DNA of 49,311 nt from Pirellulales bacterium (GTDB lineage Bacteria; Planctomycetota; Planctomycetia; Pirellulales; Thermoguttaceae). The stretch lies in assembly GCA_016936015.1 (NCBI GenBank), contig JAFGPV010000208.1:1-49311 (forward strand), in the 5' to 3' direction. The notes under the pieces were generated by a model. That model searched no databases and was not told the DNA's origin. It worked only from the letters and a program-made list of their open reading frames with translations. Below are positions 15,240 through 24,177 of the stretch, one piece after another; the first letter of the stretch is position 1; every line of letters starts with the position of its first letter. Made by a program: the position numbers and the translations under genes.

Positions 15240-16004
15240 CTACAATTCCCTCCCCTCATTCATTGCCAAATCGACGACGGCCTCGGCCAACAACGGATGG
15301 ATCCCCAGCGGCTGGGTAACGATCCATTCTTTATCGGGATATTCGTTACGGTATGGTTCTACCGCGTGGCACACGTTATCGTAAAGCCGGCCGTGGAGCA
15401 GGAGGTGCGGTTGGACGACGATCCGGCGGAAGGATTTTTTCAACAACGGGGGGAGGACGTCGGCGAGTTGCGGCCGGCCCAACACGGCGAAGCACGGCTC
15501 GACGCATAGCCCCGGGACGGATTTTGCCCGGTCTTCGGCGAAGTTACTCCACGTCGAAAAGGCCTCCGGCTCGGGGCTGCCGTGGGCGGCCAGCAGGAGC
15601 AGGGTTTCTGCCGCGGGGACCTCGGGCAGGCCCTCCAGCGCCTCATGATAGCGCAACGCCGACAACGCCGCGACGTTCCGGTGACTGCCGACGTGCGGTT
15701 TCAGTTCGATTTGCACGCGGGGGCGGCTTCGAGCCGCCGCGGAAAGCGCGGGAGGGATATCGCGGGCCACGTGGCCGGCGGCGGCCAGGAACACCGGCAC
15801 GGCCGCGATCCGCCGCGCGCCGGCGGCGGCCAGGGCGGCCAGCGCCTCGGCCACAGTGGGCGAGGCGAATTCCAGGAAGCCGGCCTCCAGCGCCGCGGCG
15901 CCCGCCTGCTGGCGGACCAAGGGGAGCAGCTCCAAAAACTCCTCTTGGCCCCGCGGTTCCGGAGTGCCATGACCGAGGATCAACATTCCGAAATGGGGCG
16001 ACAT
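15240..16004 (-). CDS. CbiX/SirB-like chelatase
   Basis: The protein has two CbiX-type half-domains. The first holds LILGHGTPEPRGQEEF with the active His, and VPVFLAAAGHVARDIP with the second His. The second half holds LLAAHGSPEPEAF and VVQPHLLLHGRLYD. CbiX or SirB enzymes insert cobalt or iron into sirohydrochlorin in cobalamin or siroheme synthesis. No other cobalamin gene is nearby and no cobalamin riboswitch was recognised upstream. The metal and exact substrate are therefore open. Several in-frame ATGs exist; ATG 16004 (MSPHFGML) is chosen, with 16040 and a more internal ATG as alternatives. Confidence 0.85.
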   Translation of the reverse strand: MSPHFGMLILGHGTPEPRGQEEFLELLPLVRQQAGAAALEAGFLEFASPTVAEALAALAAAGARRIAAVPVFLAAAGHVARDIPPALSAAARSRPRVQIELKPHVGSHRNVAALSALRYHEALEGLPEVPAAETLLLLAAHGSPEPEAFSTWSNFAEDRAKSVPGLCVEPCFAVLGRPQLADVLPPLLKKSFRRIVVQPHLLLHGRLYDNVCHAVEPYRNEYPDKEWIVTQPLGIHPLLAEAVVDLAMNEGREL

Positions 16005-16377
16005 AAGGATTCCAAACTTCCTCGGAAGAACCATCTCCATGAAAACCGGTTACTCAGCCGCCGGGGGGGACGGATGTGCCATTTATTATAACTATCACCG
16101 CCTTGTTTTTCGCGGGTAATTCCTTATCGGAGGGATATGCAGATTACGCTTGCAAATCGAGGAAAAATCGGATTCTGACCCCCTCCTTGGCACAAGATAT
16201 CCCGGGACGACCTATATTTTCCTTAGAGTCGTCCCTCGGGCGACCTGTCCGGGGAGCAGAACTCATTGAGGTGCCGTTAAGACGTCGCGTCGAGCGATGG
16301 CGGAGGACCGAGAAAATACCGTCGGCGGTTGTAAAATCCGTTGGTTGGAACCGCTCGTTCCGAGCATGGCAGGGGCC
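16005..16377. other. Divergent regulatory region
   Basis: The region lies between the minus-strand CbiX gene and the plus-strand sensor kinase. A TATAAT for the minus strand lies at 16085-16090 without a clear -35. No gene, RNA family or long repeat was recognised. Confidence 0.4.
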
Positions 16378-17571
16378 ATGTCGAAGATCCTGATTGTTGA
16401 CGATTCCGTGGAAAACCTGCGTCTGCTGCAGGCGTTGTTGGCAGCGCAAGGGTATGAGATTCTACAGGCCCGCAGCGGCGCGGAAGCCCTGGAAACCACG
16501 GGCCGGGAGCGGCCGGACGTGATCCTGCTCGACGTTTTGATGCCCGGCATGGACGGTCTGGAGGTCTGTCGGCGGTTGAAGGCCGACGGTCAACTGCAGG
16601 CCATTCCGGTGATCCTGGTGACCTCCAACGACCGGTCGGAGGACATCGTCCAGGGTTTGGACTCGGGGGCGGACGATTACGTGACCAAGCCGTTTCATCG
16701 GGAGGTGCTGGCGGCGCGGGTTCGCTCGATGATGCGGATCAAGCAGAGCTACGACGCCGTCGCACAAATGAACGAGGAATTGAAACAGGCCAAGCGGGCG
16801 GCGGAGATCGCCAACGAGGCAAAGAGCCAATTCCTGGCCAACGTTTCGCACGAACTCCGCACGCCGCTGCACAGCATTCTCAGTTTCGCCGCCTTCGGCA
16901 GGAAAAAGGCCAACACGGCCGCCCCGGAGGATCTGCTCCGGTATTTCCAACGGATCGACCAGAGCGGCAGCATCCTCTTGTCCCTGGTGGAGGACCTGCT
17001 GGACTTGTCGAAGCTCGAGGCCGGCTGCGCGGTGATTGCAGCGAAGCCCACCGATCTGGCGGCGCTGATCACGGCGGCGGTGGATGAATTCAGTTCGTTG
17101 GTCGTCCATCGGCAGATCGCCATCGTCCTTCCCGAGCACGTCGATTCCATTACGCTCTACCTGGATCCCGACAAGATCAAACAGGTCCTGCGGAATCTGC
17201 TGGGCAACGCGATCAAGTTTTCTCCCGATCGGCAAACCATCGAGGTGACGGTCCGGGAGACGGAGAAAGAGGTGTCGGTGAGCGTTGCCGATCGGGGGCC
17301 CGGCATCCCCGAGGACGAATTAACGGCCATTTTTGATAAATTCATCCAATCGAGCAAGACCCGCACCGGCGCGGGAGGGACCGGCCTGGGACTGGCCATT
17401 TCCCGCGAGATCGTGGAGGCCCATCAGGGCCGGATCTGGGCCGAGAACCGGCCGGGGGGCGGCACGATCATGACGTTTACTCTCCCCCGCGACCTTCGGG
17501 CGGCGTCAGAACACCGGCCGACGACGGCCGCCGCCGGCGGCGGTCCCCGGCTGGACACCAATACCCGATGA
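16378..17571 (+). CDS. Hybrid receiver-histidine kinase
   Basis: Residues 1-125 form an intact receiver domain: acidic pair VDDS, phospho-acceptor in ILLDVLMPGMDG, and KPF. Residues about 150-215 form a HisKA dimerisation domain with the H box FLANVSHELRTPLHSIL. The rest is a HATPase_c domain with N box LGNAIKFS, G1 DRGPGIPEDE and G2 GTGLGLAIS. No membrane segment exists, so this is a cytoplasmic kinase that receives its signal through the receiver. The next gene, receiver-HD-GYP, is a likely phosphotransfer partner. The ATG at 16378 has GGCAGGGG upstream and begins directly before the receiver. The C-terminal 20 residues are low complexity. Confidence 0.93.
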   Translation: MSKILIVDDSVENLRLLQALLAAQGYEILQARSGAEALETTGRERPDVILLDVLMPGMDGLEVCRRLKADGQLQAIPVILVTSNDRSEDIVQGLDSGADDYVTKPFHREVLAARVRSMMRIKQSYDAVAQMNEELKQAKRAAEIANEAKSQFLANVSHELRTPLHSILSFAAFGRKKANTAAPEDLLRYFQRIDQSGSILLSLVEDLLDLSKLEAGCAVIAAKPTDLAALITAAVDEFSSLVVHRQIAIVLPEHVDSITLYLDPDKIKQVLRNLLGNAIKFSPDRQTIEVTVRETEKEVSVSVADRGPGIPEDELTAIFDKFIQSSKTRTGAGGTGLGLAISREIVEAHQGRIWAENRPGGGTIMTFTLPRDLRAASEHRPTTAAAGGGPRLDTNTR

Positions 17572-17600
17572 CTCCGCACGGCGACGGTTAGTGGATATTG

Positions 17601-17672
17601 TTTAGCGGCCGCCGGCACGGCGGCCCCCCGATTGCCAGCAACTCCAAGGCCGCCGTGCCGGCGGCCGCTAAA
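17601..17672. repeat. Long perfect inverted repeat, copy B
   Basis: Perfect 25-base arms at 17601-17625 and 17648-17672 share the arm sequence of copy A at 7368 but enclose a different 22-base loop. The element lies between the kinase and the HD-GYP gene and ends 16 bases before the ribosome site of the latter, so it could modulate read-through. Confidence 0.9.
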
Positions 17673-17700
17673 CGACACGAAATGATTATCGGAGGGGTTT

Positions 17701-18861
17701 ATGAACCATCCCGTTCAAGGCGGAAAAATCCTCATCGTCGACGATTGCCAGACCAACGCCGAAATCCTCGTGGAACTGCTCCGCGACCAGTACGACCTGG
17801 CCACCGCACTGAACGGCGAGGCGTGCCTGGAGTTGGTCCGGTCCTGGGGGCCGGACCTCGTGCTGCTGGACATCATGATGCCGGGCATGGACGGCTACGA
17901 GATCTGCCGCCGCATTAAGAACAGCCCCGTGGGACCGTTTACGCAGGTGATCCTCATCAGCGGCAAGGCCACGACGCAGGAGCGGATTCAAGGCTACGAC
18001 GCCGGCGCCGACGACTACGTCATCAAGCCGTTCGACCACGACGAACTGCAGGCCAAGATCCGCATCCAATTCCGGCTCCGCCAATCGCTGATGAACCTCT
18101 GGCAGGCCAACGCCCGCATCCAGGAGTTCAATATTAGCCTGGAGCACCTGGTCGAACAGCGGATGGAAGAAATCTACGCCACCCGCGACGTGGCGATCTT
18201 CGCCCTGGCCAAGCTGGCGGAATCCCGCGATCCGGAGACCGGCGAGCACATCAACCGCATGCGGCATTACTCGTTAATCCTGGCCCAGCAGTTGCTGCGC
18301 GCCAGTCCCTACGCCGCGCGGATCGACGAGCAGTTCCCCCAGGATCTCTACCGCTCCAGCCCGCTGCACGACATCGGCAAGGTGGGCATCCCCGACGCGA
18401 TTCTGCTGAAGCCCGGCAAACTGACCTGGGAGGAATTCGAGGTCATGAAGACCCACACCACGATCGGGGCCAATGCGCTCCGCGAGGCCACCCGGCATGG
18501 TCAATGCGGCAGCTTTCTGGAGATGGCCATCGACGTCGCCCGGCACCATCACGAGCGGTTCGACGGGACGGGCTATCCGGACGGACTGTCGGAAGAGGAG
18601 ATCCCGCTCTGTGCCCGGATCGTCTCCCTGGCCGACGTCTTCGACGCCATGACCACCCGCCGCGTCTACAAGGCGGCCTGCGATCCGGAAGTGGCCACCC
18701 GCATCATCGAAGAGAGCAGCGGCGCGCATTTCGATCCCGTGATCGTCGACGCCTTTCGCGCCCAACACGACGAATTCCTCCGCATCTGGAGCGAAAGCGA
18801 CCGCGGCGAAGACGAGCGGCTCGCGGCCGAACAGGACCTCGCGTTCCTGGTCCGAGGGTAG
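17701..18861 (+). CDS. Receiver-HD-GYP response regulator (c-di-GMP phosphodiesterase family)
   Basis: Residues 8-125 form a complete receiver (VDDC, LLDIMMPGMDG, KPF). A short coiled helix (about 130-165) leads to an HD-GYP domain (about 170-360) with the metal-binding HDIGKVGIP, the HHERFDGTGYP signature, and ADVFDAMTTRR. HD-GYP proteins of this layout (RpfG-like) hydrolyse cyclic di-GMP. Phosphorylation by the upstream hybrid kinase is a reasonable inference from gene order. GGAGG lies seven bases before the ATG. The C-terminal tail is acidic and short. Confidence 0.93.
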   Translation: MNHPVQGGKILIVDDCQTNAEILVELLRDQYDLATALNGEACLELVRSWGPDLVLLDIMMPGMDGYEICRRIKNSPVGPFTQVILISGKATTQERIQGYDAGADDYVIKPFDHDELQAKIRIQFRLRQSLMNLWQANARIQEFNISLEHLVEQRMEEIYATRDVAIFALAKLAESRDPETGEHINRMRHYSLILAQQLLRASPYAARIDEQFPQDLYRSSPLHDIGKVGIPDAILLKPGKLTWEEFEVMKTHTTIGANALREATRHGQCGSFLEMAIDVARHHHERFDGTGYPDGLSEEEIPLCARIVSLADVFDAMTTRRVYKAACDPEVATRIIEESSGAHFDPVIVDAFRAQHDEFLRIWSESDRGEDERLAAEQDLAFLVRG

Positions 18862-18872
18862 GAAAGGGATTA

Positions 18873-18943
18873 GGGATTGGGGATTAGGGATTAGAAATGT
18901 AGAATCTAATGTCTCCCATTCATCAATGCTAATCCCCAATCCC
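18873..18943. repeat. Inverted repeat of GGGATTAGGGATTGG type
   Basis: GGGATTGGGGATTA at 18873-18886 is matched exactly by its complement at 18930-18943. The left side also contains short direct repeats of GGGATTA. The element sits in the 88 bases between the HD-GYP stop and the LarA-like start, right up to the ATG. Confidence 0.75.
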
Positions 18944-18949
18944 TCGCTT

Positions 18950-20215
18950 ATGTCCGCTTTTCCCCAGATCTTCCGGATCCGTCAGACGTTCGCCGCGCCC
19001 CGGGTGGACGACGTGCCCGGCGAAGTGCGGCGGCAGTTGGCGCGGTTGGCGCTGGCGGAGAAGATCCGGCCGGCTCAGCGCGTGGCGGTGACCGCCGGCA
19101 GCCGCGGCATCGCGCAGATTGCCCTAATTCTCCGCACCGTCGTCGAACATCTCCGCGGCCTGGGGGCGGAACCGTTCCTCGTGCCCGCCATGGGCAGCCA
19201 CGGCGGCGGCACCGCCGAGGGACAACGCCGGCTCCTGGAACGCTATGGAATCGCCGAGTCCGCGGTCGGCTGCCCGATCCGTTCCTCCCTGGAGACCGTC
19301 GTCATCGGCCGCACCGCCGGAGGGATGCCGGTCCACTTCGACCGCTGGGCCTTCGAGGCCGACCACGTGCTGGTCTGCAACCGCGTCAAGCCGCACAGCA
19401 CGATTCAAGGCGACATTGAAAGCGGACTGCTGAAGATGCTGTTGATGGGATTGGGGAAGTGCGCCGGGGCGACGATCTACCACCGCGCCGTTCAGGAGCA
19501 CGATTTTGCGAGGCTGCTGGATGACGTGGTGCCGCTGCTCCTGGAAAAATGTCCCCTTCGGGCCGGACTGGCGATCGTGGAAAACGCCGCCGATCAGACC
19601 GCGCTGGTGGAAGCCCTCCGTCCGGAAGAATTTTTGCGCCGGGAGAAGGAGCTGTTGGTCCTGGCCCGGCAGTGGCTGCCGCGGTTGCCCTTCGACCGGG
19701 CCGACCTGCTGCTGGTGGATCGCATCGGCAAGGACGTCAGCGGCGTCGGTCTGGATCCGAACGTCGTCGGCCGGAAGTTCAACGACCATCGGGCCGTGGA
19801 GCACGAATTTCCGAAGATCAAGCGGATCGCCGTCCGCGGTTTGACGCCGGCCGCCCAGGGCAACGCCGTCGGCATGGGCCTGGCCGAGTTTTGCCGCACG
19901 CAACTCCTGCGAGAAACCGACTTGCAGGCCACGCGGCTGAACGTGCTCACTTCCGGCCGAATCTCCGCCGCCATGCCGCCGCTGGACTACGAAACCGACC
20001 GCGAAATGCTCTCGACCGCCCTGGGAACGATCGGCCTGTCCGAACCGCCGGACGCCCGGCTCCTCTGGATCGCCGACACGCTCCACCTGACCGAGGTCGA
20101 GTGCTCGACGGCCTACCTCGCCGCGGCCCAAGCCCGATCCGATCTGGAAATCCTCTCCCCGCCGCGCAACCTGCCCTTTGACGCCGCGGGCAATTTGCCG
20201 GAGAGCGTTTCTTGA
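18950..20215 (+). CDS. LarA-family protein (DUF2088, nickel-pincer racemase/epimerase superfamily)
   Basis: The protein shows LarA-type motifs: an N-terminal substrate domain with PAMGSHGGGTAEGQ and the conserved VKPHSTIQGDIESGLLKM segment, whose Lys and His match the pincer-lysine and nickel-histidine region. LarA enzymes use a nickel-pincer nucleotide made by LarB, LarC and LarE to move hydride in 2-hydroxy acid racemisation or epimerisation. A larB homologue is 12 kb away, but larC and larE are not in the window. This belongs to a LarA homologue branch and its substrate is unknown. The ATG at 18950 is chosen over an upstream in-frame start that lies in a repeat. Confidence 0.8.
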   Translation: MSAFPQIFRIRQTFAAPRVDDVPGEVRRQLARLALAEKIRPAQRVAVTAGSRGIAQIALILRTVVEHLRGLGAEPFLVPAMGSHGGGTAEGQRRLLERYGIAESAVGCPIRSSLETVVIGRTAGGMPVHFDRWAFEADHVLVCNRVKPHSTIQGDIESGLLKMLLMGLGKCAGATIYHRAVQEHDFARLLDDVVPLLLEKCPLRAGLAIVENAADQTALVEALRPEEFLRREKELLVLARQWLPRLPFDRADLLLVDRIGKDVSGVGLDPNVVGRKFNDHRAVEHEFPKIKRIAVRGLTPAAQGNAVGMGLAEFCRTQLLRETDLQATRLNVLTSGRISAAMPPLDYETDREMLSTALGTIGLSEPPDARLLWIADTLHLTEVECSTAYLAAAQARSDLEILSPPRNLPFDAAGNLPESVS

Positions 20216-20268
20216 TCCCCGGGTTGTTGATGCTCCATCAACGCCCCGCGTCGGAGAATGTGACGTGC

Positions 20269-21156
20269 TCACGATTCCCCCTCCCTCTCGGCGTCTTCGT
20301 GTTTGACTTCATGGATCATTTGAAGGAATTTTTCCATCGAGGGGCAGCGGCGGGCCACATTGGGTTCGATGCAGGCGTGGATGGCGTGGGCCAGGAGGGG
20401 ATGGATTTGCGGGCGGTACTGGCGGATGTCGGCCGGCGGTTTGTCGTGGCCCATGGCGGCCATGCCGGTGGTGCCCCGCGTCCAGGGCAGCTCGAAGGTG
20501 CAGATTTCGTAGGCCGTTACGCCGAAGGCGAAGACGTCGAGCCGGAAATCAGTCGCCCGGCGGCGGACCAGCTCGGGGGCCATGTAATTCGGCGTGCCGG
20601 TGCGGTTGCCCGGTTGCATGAACAGCTTGGTGGCCGGCACGGTCAGGCCGAAGTCGATGAGTTTGACGTGCTCGCCCTCGTCGGTGAGGATGAAATTCCG
20701 CGGGCAGATGTCGCGGTGGATGTAGCCGGCGGCATGGACGGCGGCCACCGCCTCGGCGGCCTCGCGGAGGAAGCGGACCCGGCGGCCCTCGAACGCCGGA
20801 TCTTGGCCGATCAGGGCGGAGTGCAGCGTCGGACCGTCGAGAAATTCCATTACCAGGTACTGTTCCCCCTGGGTGGTCAGGCCGAACTCGAGAGTTTTCA
20901 CGATCCGCGGATGCTCTAACTGGGCAGAGATCTCCCCTTCGCTGGGCTTTTCCAGCCCCTTAAACCGGGCCTCGAACTCCGCGTTCTTCTTCGGATCGAG
21001 GATCTTCAGGCCCACGATCTGGTTGGTCCGCAGGTCCCGGGCCATGTAAAAACTCGACATCGTCCCCTGGATCCCTTCCCGCAACAGGGCGAACCGCGTG
21101 GAGACGTTCGTTCTCCGCCCGGCCAGCATTTTTTTCAGGGAATCGAGCAGGGGCAT
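20269..21156 (-). CDS. Ser/Thr kinase-like protein with altered catalytic loop
   Basis: The 295-residue protein is a compact Hanks-type kinase without extra domains. The invariant lysine is in VGLKILDP, DFG is in LIDFGLTV, and the activation segment has GTPNYMAPE. Two features are off consensus. The glycine loop reads LREGIQGTMSSFYMA. The catalytic loop is HRDICPRNF, with Cys where Ser/Thr kinases usually have Lys (HRDLKPEN). The HRD aspartate and metal Asn are kept, so activity is possible but uncertain. No membrane segment is seen. It sits alone between the LarA gene (convergent) and the decarboxylase. Confidence 0.85.
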   Translation of the reverse strand: MPLLDSLKKMLAGRRTNVSTRFALLREGIQGTMSSFYMARDLRTNQIVGLKILDPKKNAEFEARFKGLEKPSEGEISAQLEHPRIVKTLEFGLTTQGEQYLVMEFLDGPTLHSALIGQDPAFEGRRVRFLREAAEAVAAVHAAGYIHRDICPRNFILTDEGEHVKLIDFGLTVPATKLFMQPGNRTGTPNYMAPELVRRRATDFRLDVFAFGVTAYEICTFELPWTRGTTGMAAMGHDKPPADIRQYRPQIHPLLAHAIHACIEPNVARRCPSMEKFLQMIHEVKHEDAEREGES

Positions 21157-21298
21157 AGGGAGGGGTCAGGGGTCAGGGGAGGAAAACACGGTAATTTTGG
21201 GGGATGATATCTATTGTAAATTGCCCAGGGAAATTTTCAAATTGGGAGAAAAGAGAAAGCTGTCGGCCTGGTTTTCCCTGACTTCTGACCTCTGACCT

Positions 21299-22435
21299 CT
21301 ATTGGTTGATATGCACGACCTTGGCCGGGGGGAAACCGTTGAAGGAGGTGGCCGAGGCATGGCTGTAGGCGCCGATGTTCCGGCTATAGACCAGGTCTCC
21401 CAGGCGCAGCTCGGGCAGTTCCTCGGCCAGGGAGATCGTGTCCAGGGCGTCGCAGGTGGGGCCGAAGACGGCGGAAATCTGCCGGGGGCCTCGCCGGAAG
21501 GCCTCCAGATGATAGCAGCAGTGGTCGAAAACGATCCCCGAAAAGGTGTGGTACACCCCGTCGTTGATGTAATAGCAGGGTTTGCCGTCGCGGTGGGCCT
21601 TGCCGATGACCTCGGCCACCAGGGTGGCGGCCGTGGCGATCAGAAACCGGCCCGGCTCGGCGAGGATCTCCAACGGCCGGGGAAAGAGGCGGTCGATCTC
21701 GGGGCGGATCCGCGCCGCCAGCTTGCGGAAGGGCGTGACGCCGTCGTGGTACGGGGCGGGAAATCCCCCGCCGATGTCCAGCAGCTTGAGCGTAAAGCCC
21801 CGGGACTTCGCCTCGGCGAAGACGCCGGCACAGAGCTGCAGGGCCTGCACGTAGTTCTCGACGTTGGTCGTCTGGCTGCCCACGTGAAAGCTTAAGCCCT
21901 CGACAACCAGTCCCGCGTCGTGCGCCGCCTCGATCAGCGCCACCGCCTCACCCGAGTGGGCCCCGAACTTCGAACTCAGCTCCACCATCGCCCCCGTGTT
22001 CGGCACGCGGATCCGCAGCGCCAATCCGGCGTGCGGCGCGTGGCGGGCGATCTTCCGGATCTCCTCGTAATTGTCGTACGTGACCAGGGGCTTGTACGGG
22101 TCCAGGTCGGCCAGGGTCTCGTTGCTCTTGATCGGGTTGGCGTAGATGATCTTGTCCCAGATCCAGTCCTGGCGCTCCTTCTCGGGCAGTTGCCAGACGT
22201 ACTCGTACACGATCATAAACTCGGGCATCGAGGCCACGTCGAAGCTGGCCCCCGCCGCGTACAGCGTCCCAACGATCGCCGGGTCGGGGTTCGCCTTGAC
22301 CGCGTAATACGCCTGTACCCGGGGCAGATGCCGCTTGAACTCGGCGTAGTTCCGGCGGATCACGTCGTGATCGACGATAAACAACGGCGTGCCGTGCTGA
22401 TCGGCGAGTTGCTTAAGTTGCGACTTGGTGGGCAT
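21299..22435 (-). CDS. Ornithine-type decarboxylase (fold III PLP enzyme)
   Basis: The 378-residue protein has the alanine-racemase-fold decarboxylase layout. The PLP lysine is in YYAVKANPDP (about 49), the phosphate-binding loop is LDIGGGFP, and EPGR is also present. The C-terminal GPTCDALD contains the catalytic Cys typical of eukaryotic-like ornithine decarboxylases. The length and motifs fit ornithine or lysine/ornithine decarboxylase more than diaminopimelate or arginine decarboxylase. The upstream same-strand gene encodes homospermidine synthase, which uses putrescine, so ornithine to putrescine is the likely reaction. GGTGA precedes the ATG. Confidence 0.9.
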   Translation of the reverse strand: MPTKSQLKQLADQHGTPLFIVDHDVIRRNYAEFKRHLPRVQAYYAVKANPDPAIVGTLYAAGASFDVASMPEFMIVYEYVWQLPEKERQDWIWDKIIYANPIKSNETLADLDPYKPLVTYDNYEEIRKIARHAPHAGLALRIRVPNTGAMVELSSKFGAHSGEAVALIEAAHDAGLVVEGLSFHVGSQTTNVENYVQALQLCAGVFAEAKSRGFTLKLLDIGGGFPAPYHDGVTPFRKLAARIRPEIDRLFPRPLEILAEPGRFLIATAATLVAEVIGKAHRDGKPCYYINDGVYHTFSGIVFDHCCYHLEAFRRGPRQISAVFGPTCDALDTISLAEELPELRLGDLVYSRNIGAYSHASATSFNGFPPAKVVHINQ

Positions 22436-22448
22436 CGTGATTCACCGA

Positions 22449-22563
22449 GTAGGGTGCGTGCAACGCACCTGGGTTCGAGGGTCGCCGGTTGTTGGTTGGA
22501 TGGGGCAAACGATCAATGATCCACGTACCATCAAGACGGTCCGGTGCGTTGCACGCACCCTAC
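22449..22563. repeat. Inverted repeat with 21-bp arms between two polyamine genes
   Basis: Arms at 22449-22469 (GTAGGGTGCGTGCAACGCACC) and 22543-22563 are exact reverse complements around a 73-base centre. The element fills nearly all of the gap between homospermidine synthase and the decarboxylase. Each arm is itself a palindrome around TGCA. Confidence 0.9.
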
Positions 22564-22566
22564 GGA

Positions 22567-24024
22567 TCAATCCTTCCCGTCCACGATAAAATTCTTGAAC
22601 TGCCACGGATCGCTCTCATCGACATCCGCGTGGTTGTAGCCCTCGAAGAAATTGGAATAATCCATAAGCGGCGTCCAGTCGGTGGGGATCGAGAGGCTCT
22701 CGCCCAGGTAGGGATTGGCCACCGCCAGGACGGCGTCGTGGGGCAGATCGTCGGGCACCAGCACCCCGCGGTCGGGATGCTGGATCATCCACAGCGCCGC
22801 GGCCACCACCGAGACGGCCACCTGCATGGTGGTGGCGTTCTGGTGCGGCACCAGACGCCGCGACTCCTCGATCGTCAGCAGGCTGCCGGTCCACCAGGCG
22901 GTGTACGGATGGCCCATCAGCAGCGCGCCGAGGATGTCCGCTCCGGAGGTGATCTCGTCGTTCATAATCCGCAGCTTGGGCTGCAACCGGTAGTCGTAGC
23001 CCCGAAGTTCATTCAGCGAGACGATCGCCGAGTCGCAGGGGCAGTAGGCGTAGTGCACCGTCGGCCGGTAGACCGCCCGACCGTCTTCCCAAACGGTCAG
23101 CCGGTCGGAGATGGTGAACGCCTCGCCGTGCCGGACGACCATTCCGTGGATGCTGTAATACGGCACCCAGGAGCGGACCCAGGTGTTGATGCCCATCCGC
23201 GCCAGGCAGATCTGGTTCTTCGGCCCGTCCGGATGTTCGCAGGCCCCGGGGGGCAGTTCCTTTTCGTGGGTCCCCCAGCCCATTTCGGCCGTGGTGGTCC
23301 CCTCTTCGCGGAAACCCTCGATGCTCCAGGTGTTGACGAACTCGTCGACCTGCTTCGGCTGGTCGGTGATCTGCGTGTCGCGTTCGCTGCAATGGATGAC
23401 CTTCACGCCCAGCGCCTGCGCCAGCCGGTTGAAGGTCCGGTCCTTGAGCGATTGCCGCAGCAGGTCGGCCGTGCCGTCCAGCGCCTTCTTCTCCGCCAGC
23501 AGCCGCTCGGCGATGTCCACCAGGCCCTGCTTGGTCCAGTGCGAGATCAGCCCGGGATTGGCGCCGTGTTCGAGCACCGCGGTCGGCCCGGGCTGCGGCC
23601 AGCCGGCCGTCATCCGGCGGACGTTCATGTGCCTCCAGTACAGCGTCCGCGCGGTGGGCGGCTTGTTCGGGGCGCCGGCGTAGGGATCCCAGACCTCGAT
23701 CGACGTATTGACGTAGAGGACGCCGCGGTCGTGGCACCACTGGAGGATCTCGCAGCAGTCGATGTTCCATGCCAGGTCGATCAGCAGGTCGCCGGCAGAG
23801 AGATACTTTCCCAGTTCCGAGCCGAGGTTCTCCGGCGTGATCCGCGATCGGACCCACTGCACCCCCTGGGCGGTCCAGGGCTGGAGGATCCCGCTCTGGT
23901 CCTCGAAATCCATGACCGTAATCCGGGAAAGCGGCATCCGCAGGTGCTTCGCCAAGATCGGCAGCGTGCACTGCGCCACGGAACCGTAGCCGAGCATCAA
24001 AATCCGTTGGGGAAAATCAAGCAT
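22567..24024 (-). CDS. hss: Homospermidine synthase
   Basis: The protein has an N-terminal NAD-binding fold (RILMLGYGSVAQ) and the long conserved middle and C-terminal segments of bacterial homospermidine synthases of the saccharopine dehydrogenase superfamily (for example LIDLAWNIDC, NTSIEVWDPY, EHGANPGLISHW). It joins two putrescines, with NAD as transient acceptor, to give homospermidine and ammonia. The neighbouring decarboxylase can supply putrescine, giving a short polyamine pathway on one strand. The ATG at 24024 has AAGGAAA seven bases upstream; a TTG one codon earlier is less likely. Length of about 485 residues is normal for the family. Confidence 0.95.
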   Translation of the reverse strand: MLDFPQRILMLGYGSVAQCTLPILAKHLRMPLSRITVMDFEDQSGILQPWTAQGVQWVRSRITPENLGSELGKYLSAGDLLIDLAWNIDCCEILQWCHDRGVLYVNTSIEVWDPYAGAPNKPPTARTLYWRHMNVRRMTAGWPQPGPTAVLEHGANPGLISHWTKQGLVDIAERLLAEKKALDGTADLLRQSLKDRTFNRLAQALGVKVIHCSERDTQITDQPKQVDEFVNTWSIEGFREEGTTTAEMGWGTHEKELPPGACEHPDGPKNQICLARMGINTWVRSWVPYYSIHGMVVRHGEAFTISDRLTVWEDGRAVYRPTVHYAYCPCDSAIVSLNELRGYDYRLQPKLRIMNDEITSGADILGALLMGHPYTAWWTGSLLTIEESRRLVPHQNATTMQVAVSVVAAALWMIQHPDRGVLVPDDLPHDAVLAVANPYLGESLSIPTDWTPLMDYSNFFEGYNHADVDESDPWQFKNFIVDGKD

Positions 24025-24177
24025 CAAGATTTCCTTCTTCTTTCAAGTCAAAGGACGATAGAACTTGGCAATTTTCCCCCAGGAAAAAGGGGGAGTCAAG
24101 AGGCGCAGTTTGGAGAAAATCCACGAATTCGGAACGTGCTCCACTTGCTGCCAGTGATTCGCCGAGGGCGAAAGAGA

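Noticed and set aside
16005-16377. Cobalamin riboswitch before the CbiX-like gene
   Set aside because: No B12-box-like sequence is visible, and the leader lacks the expected structure.
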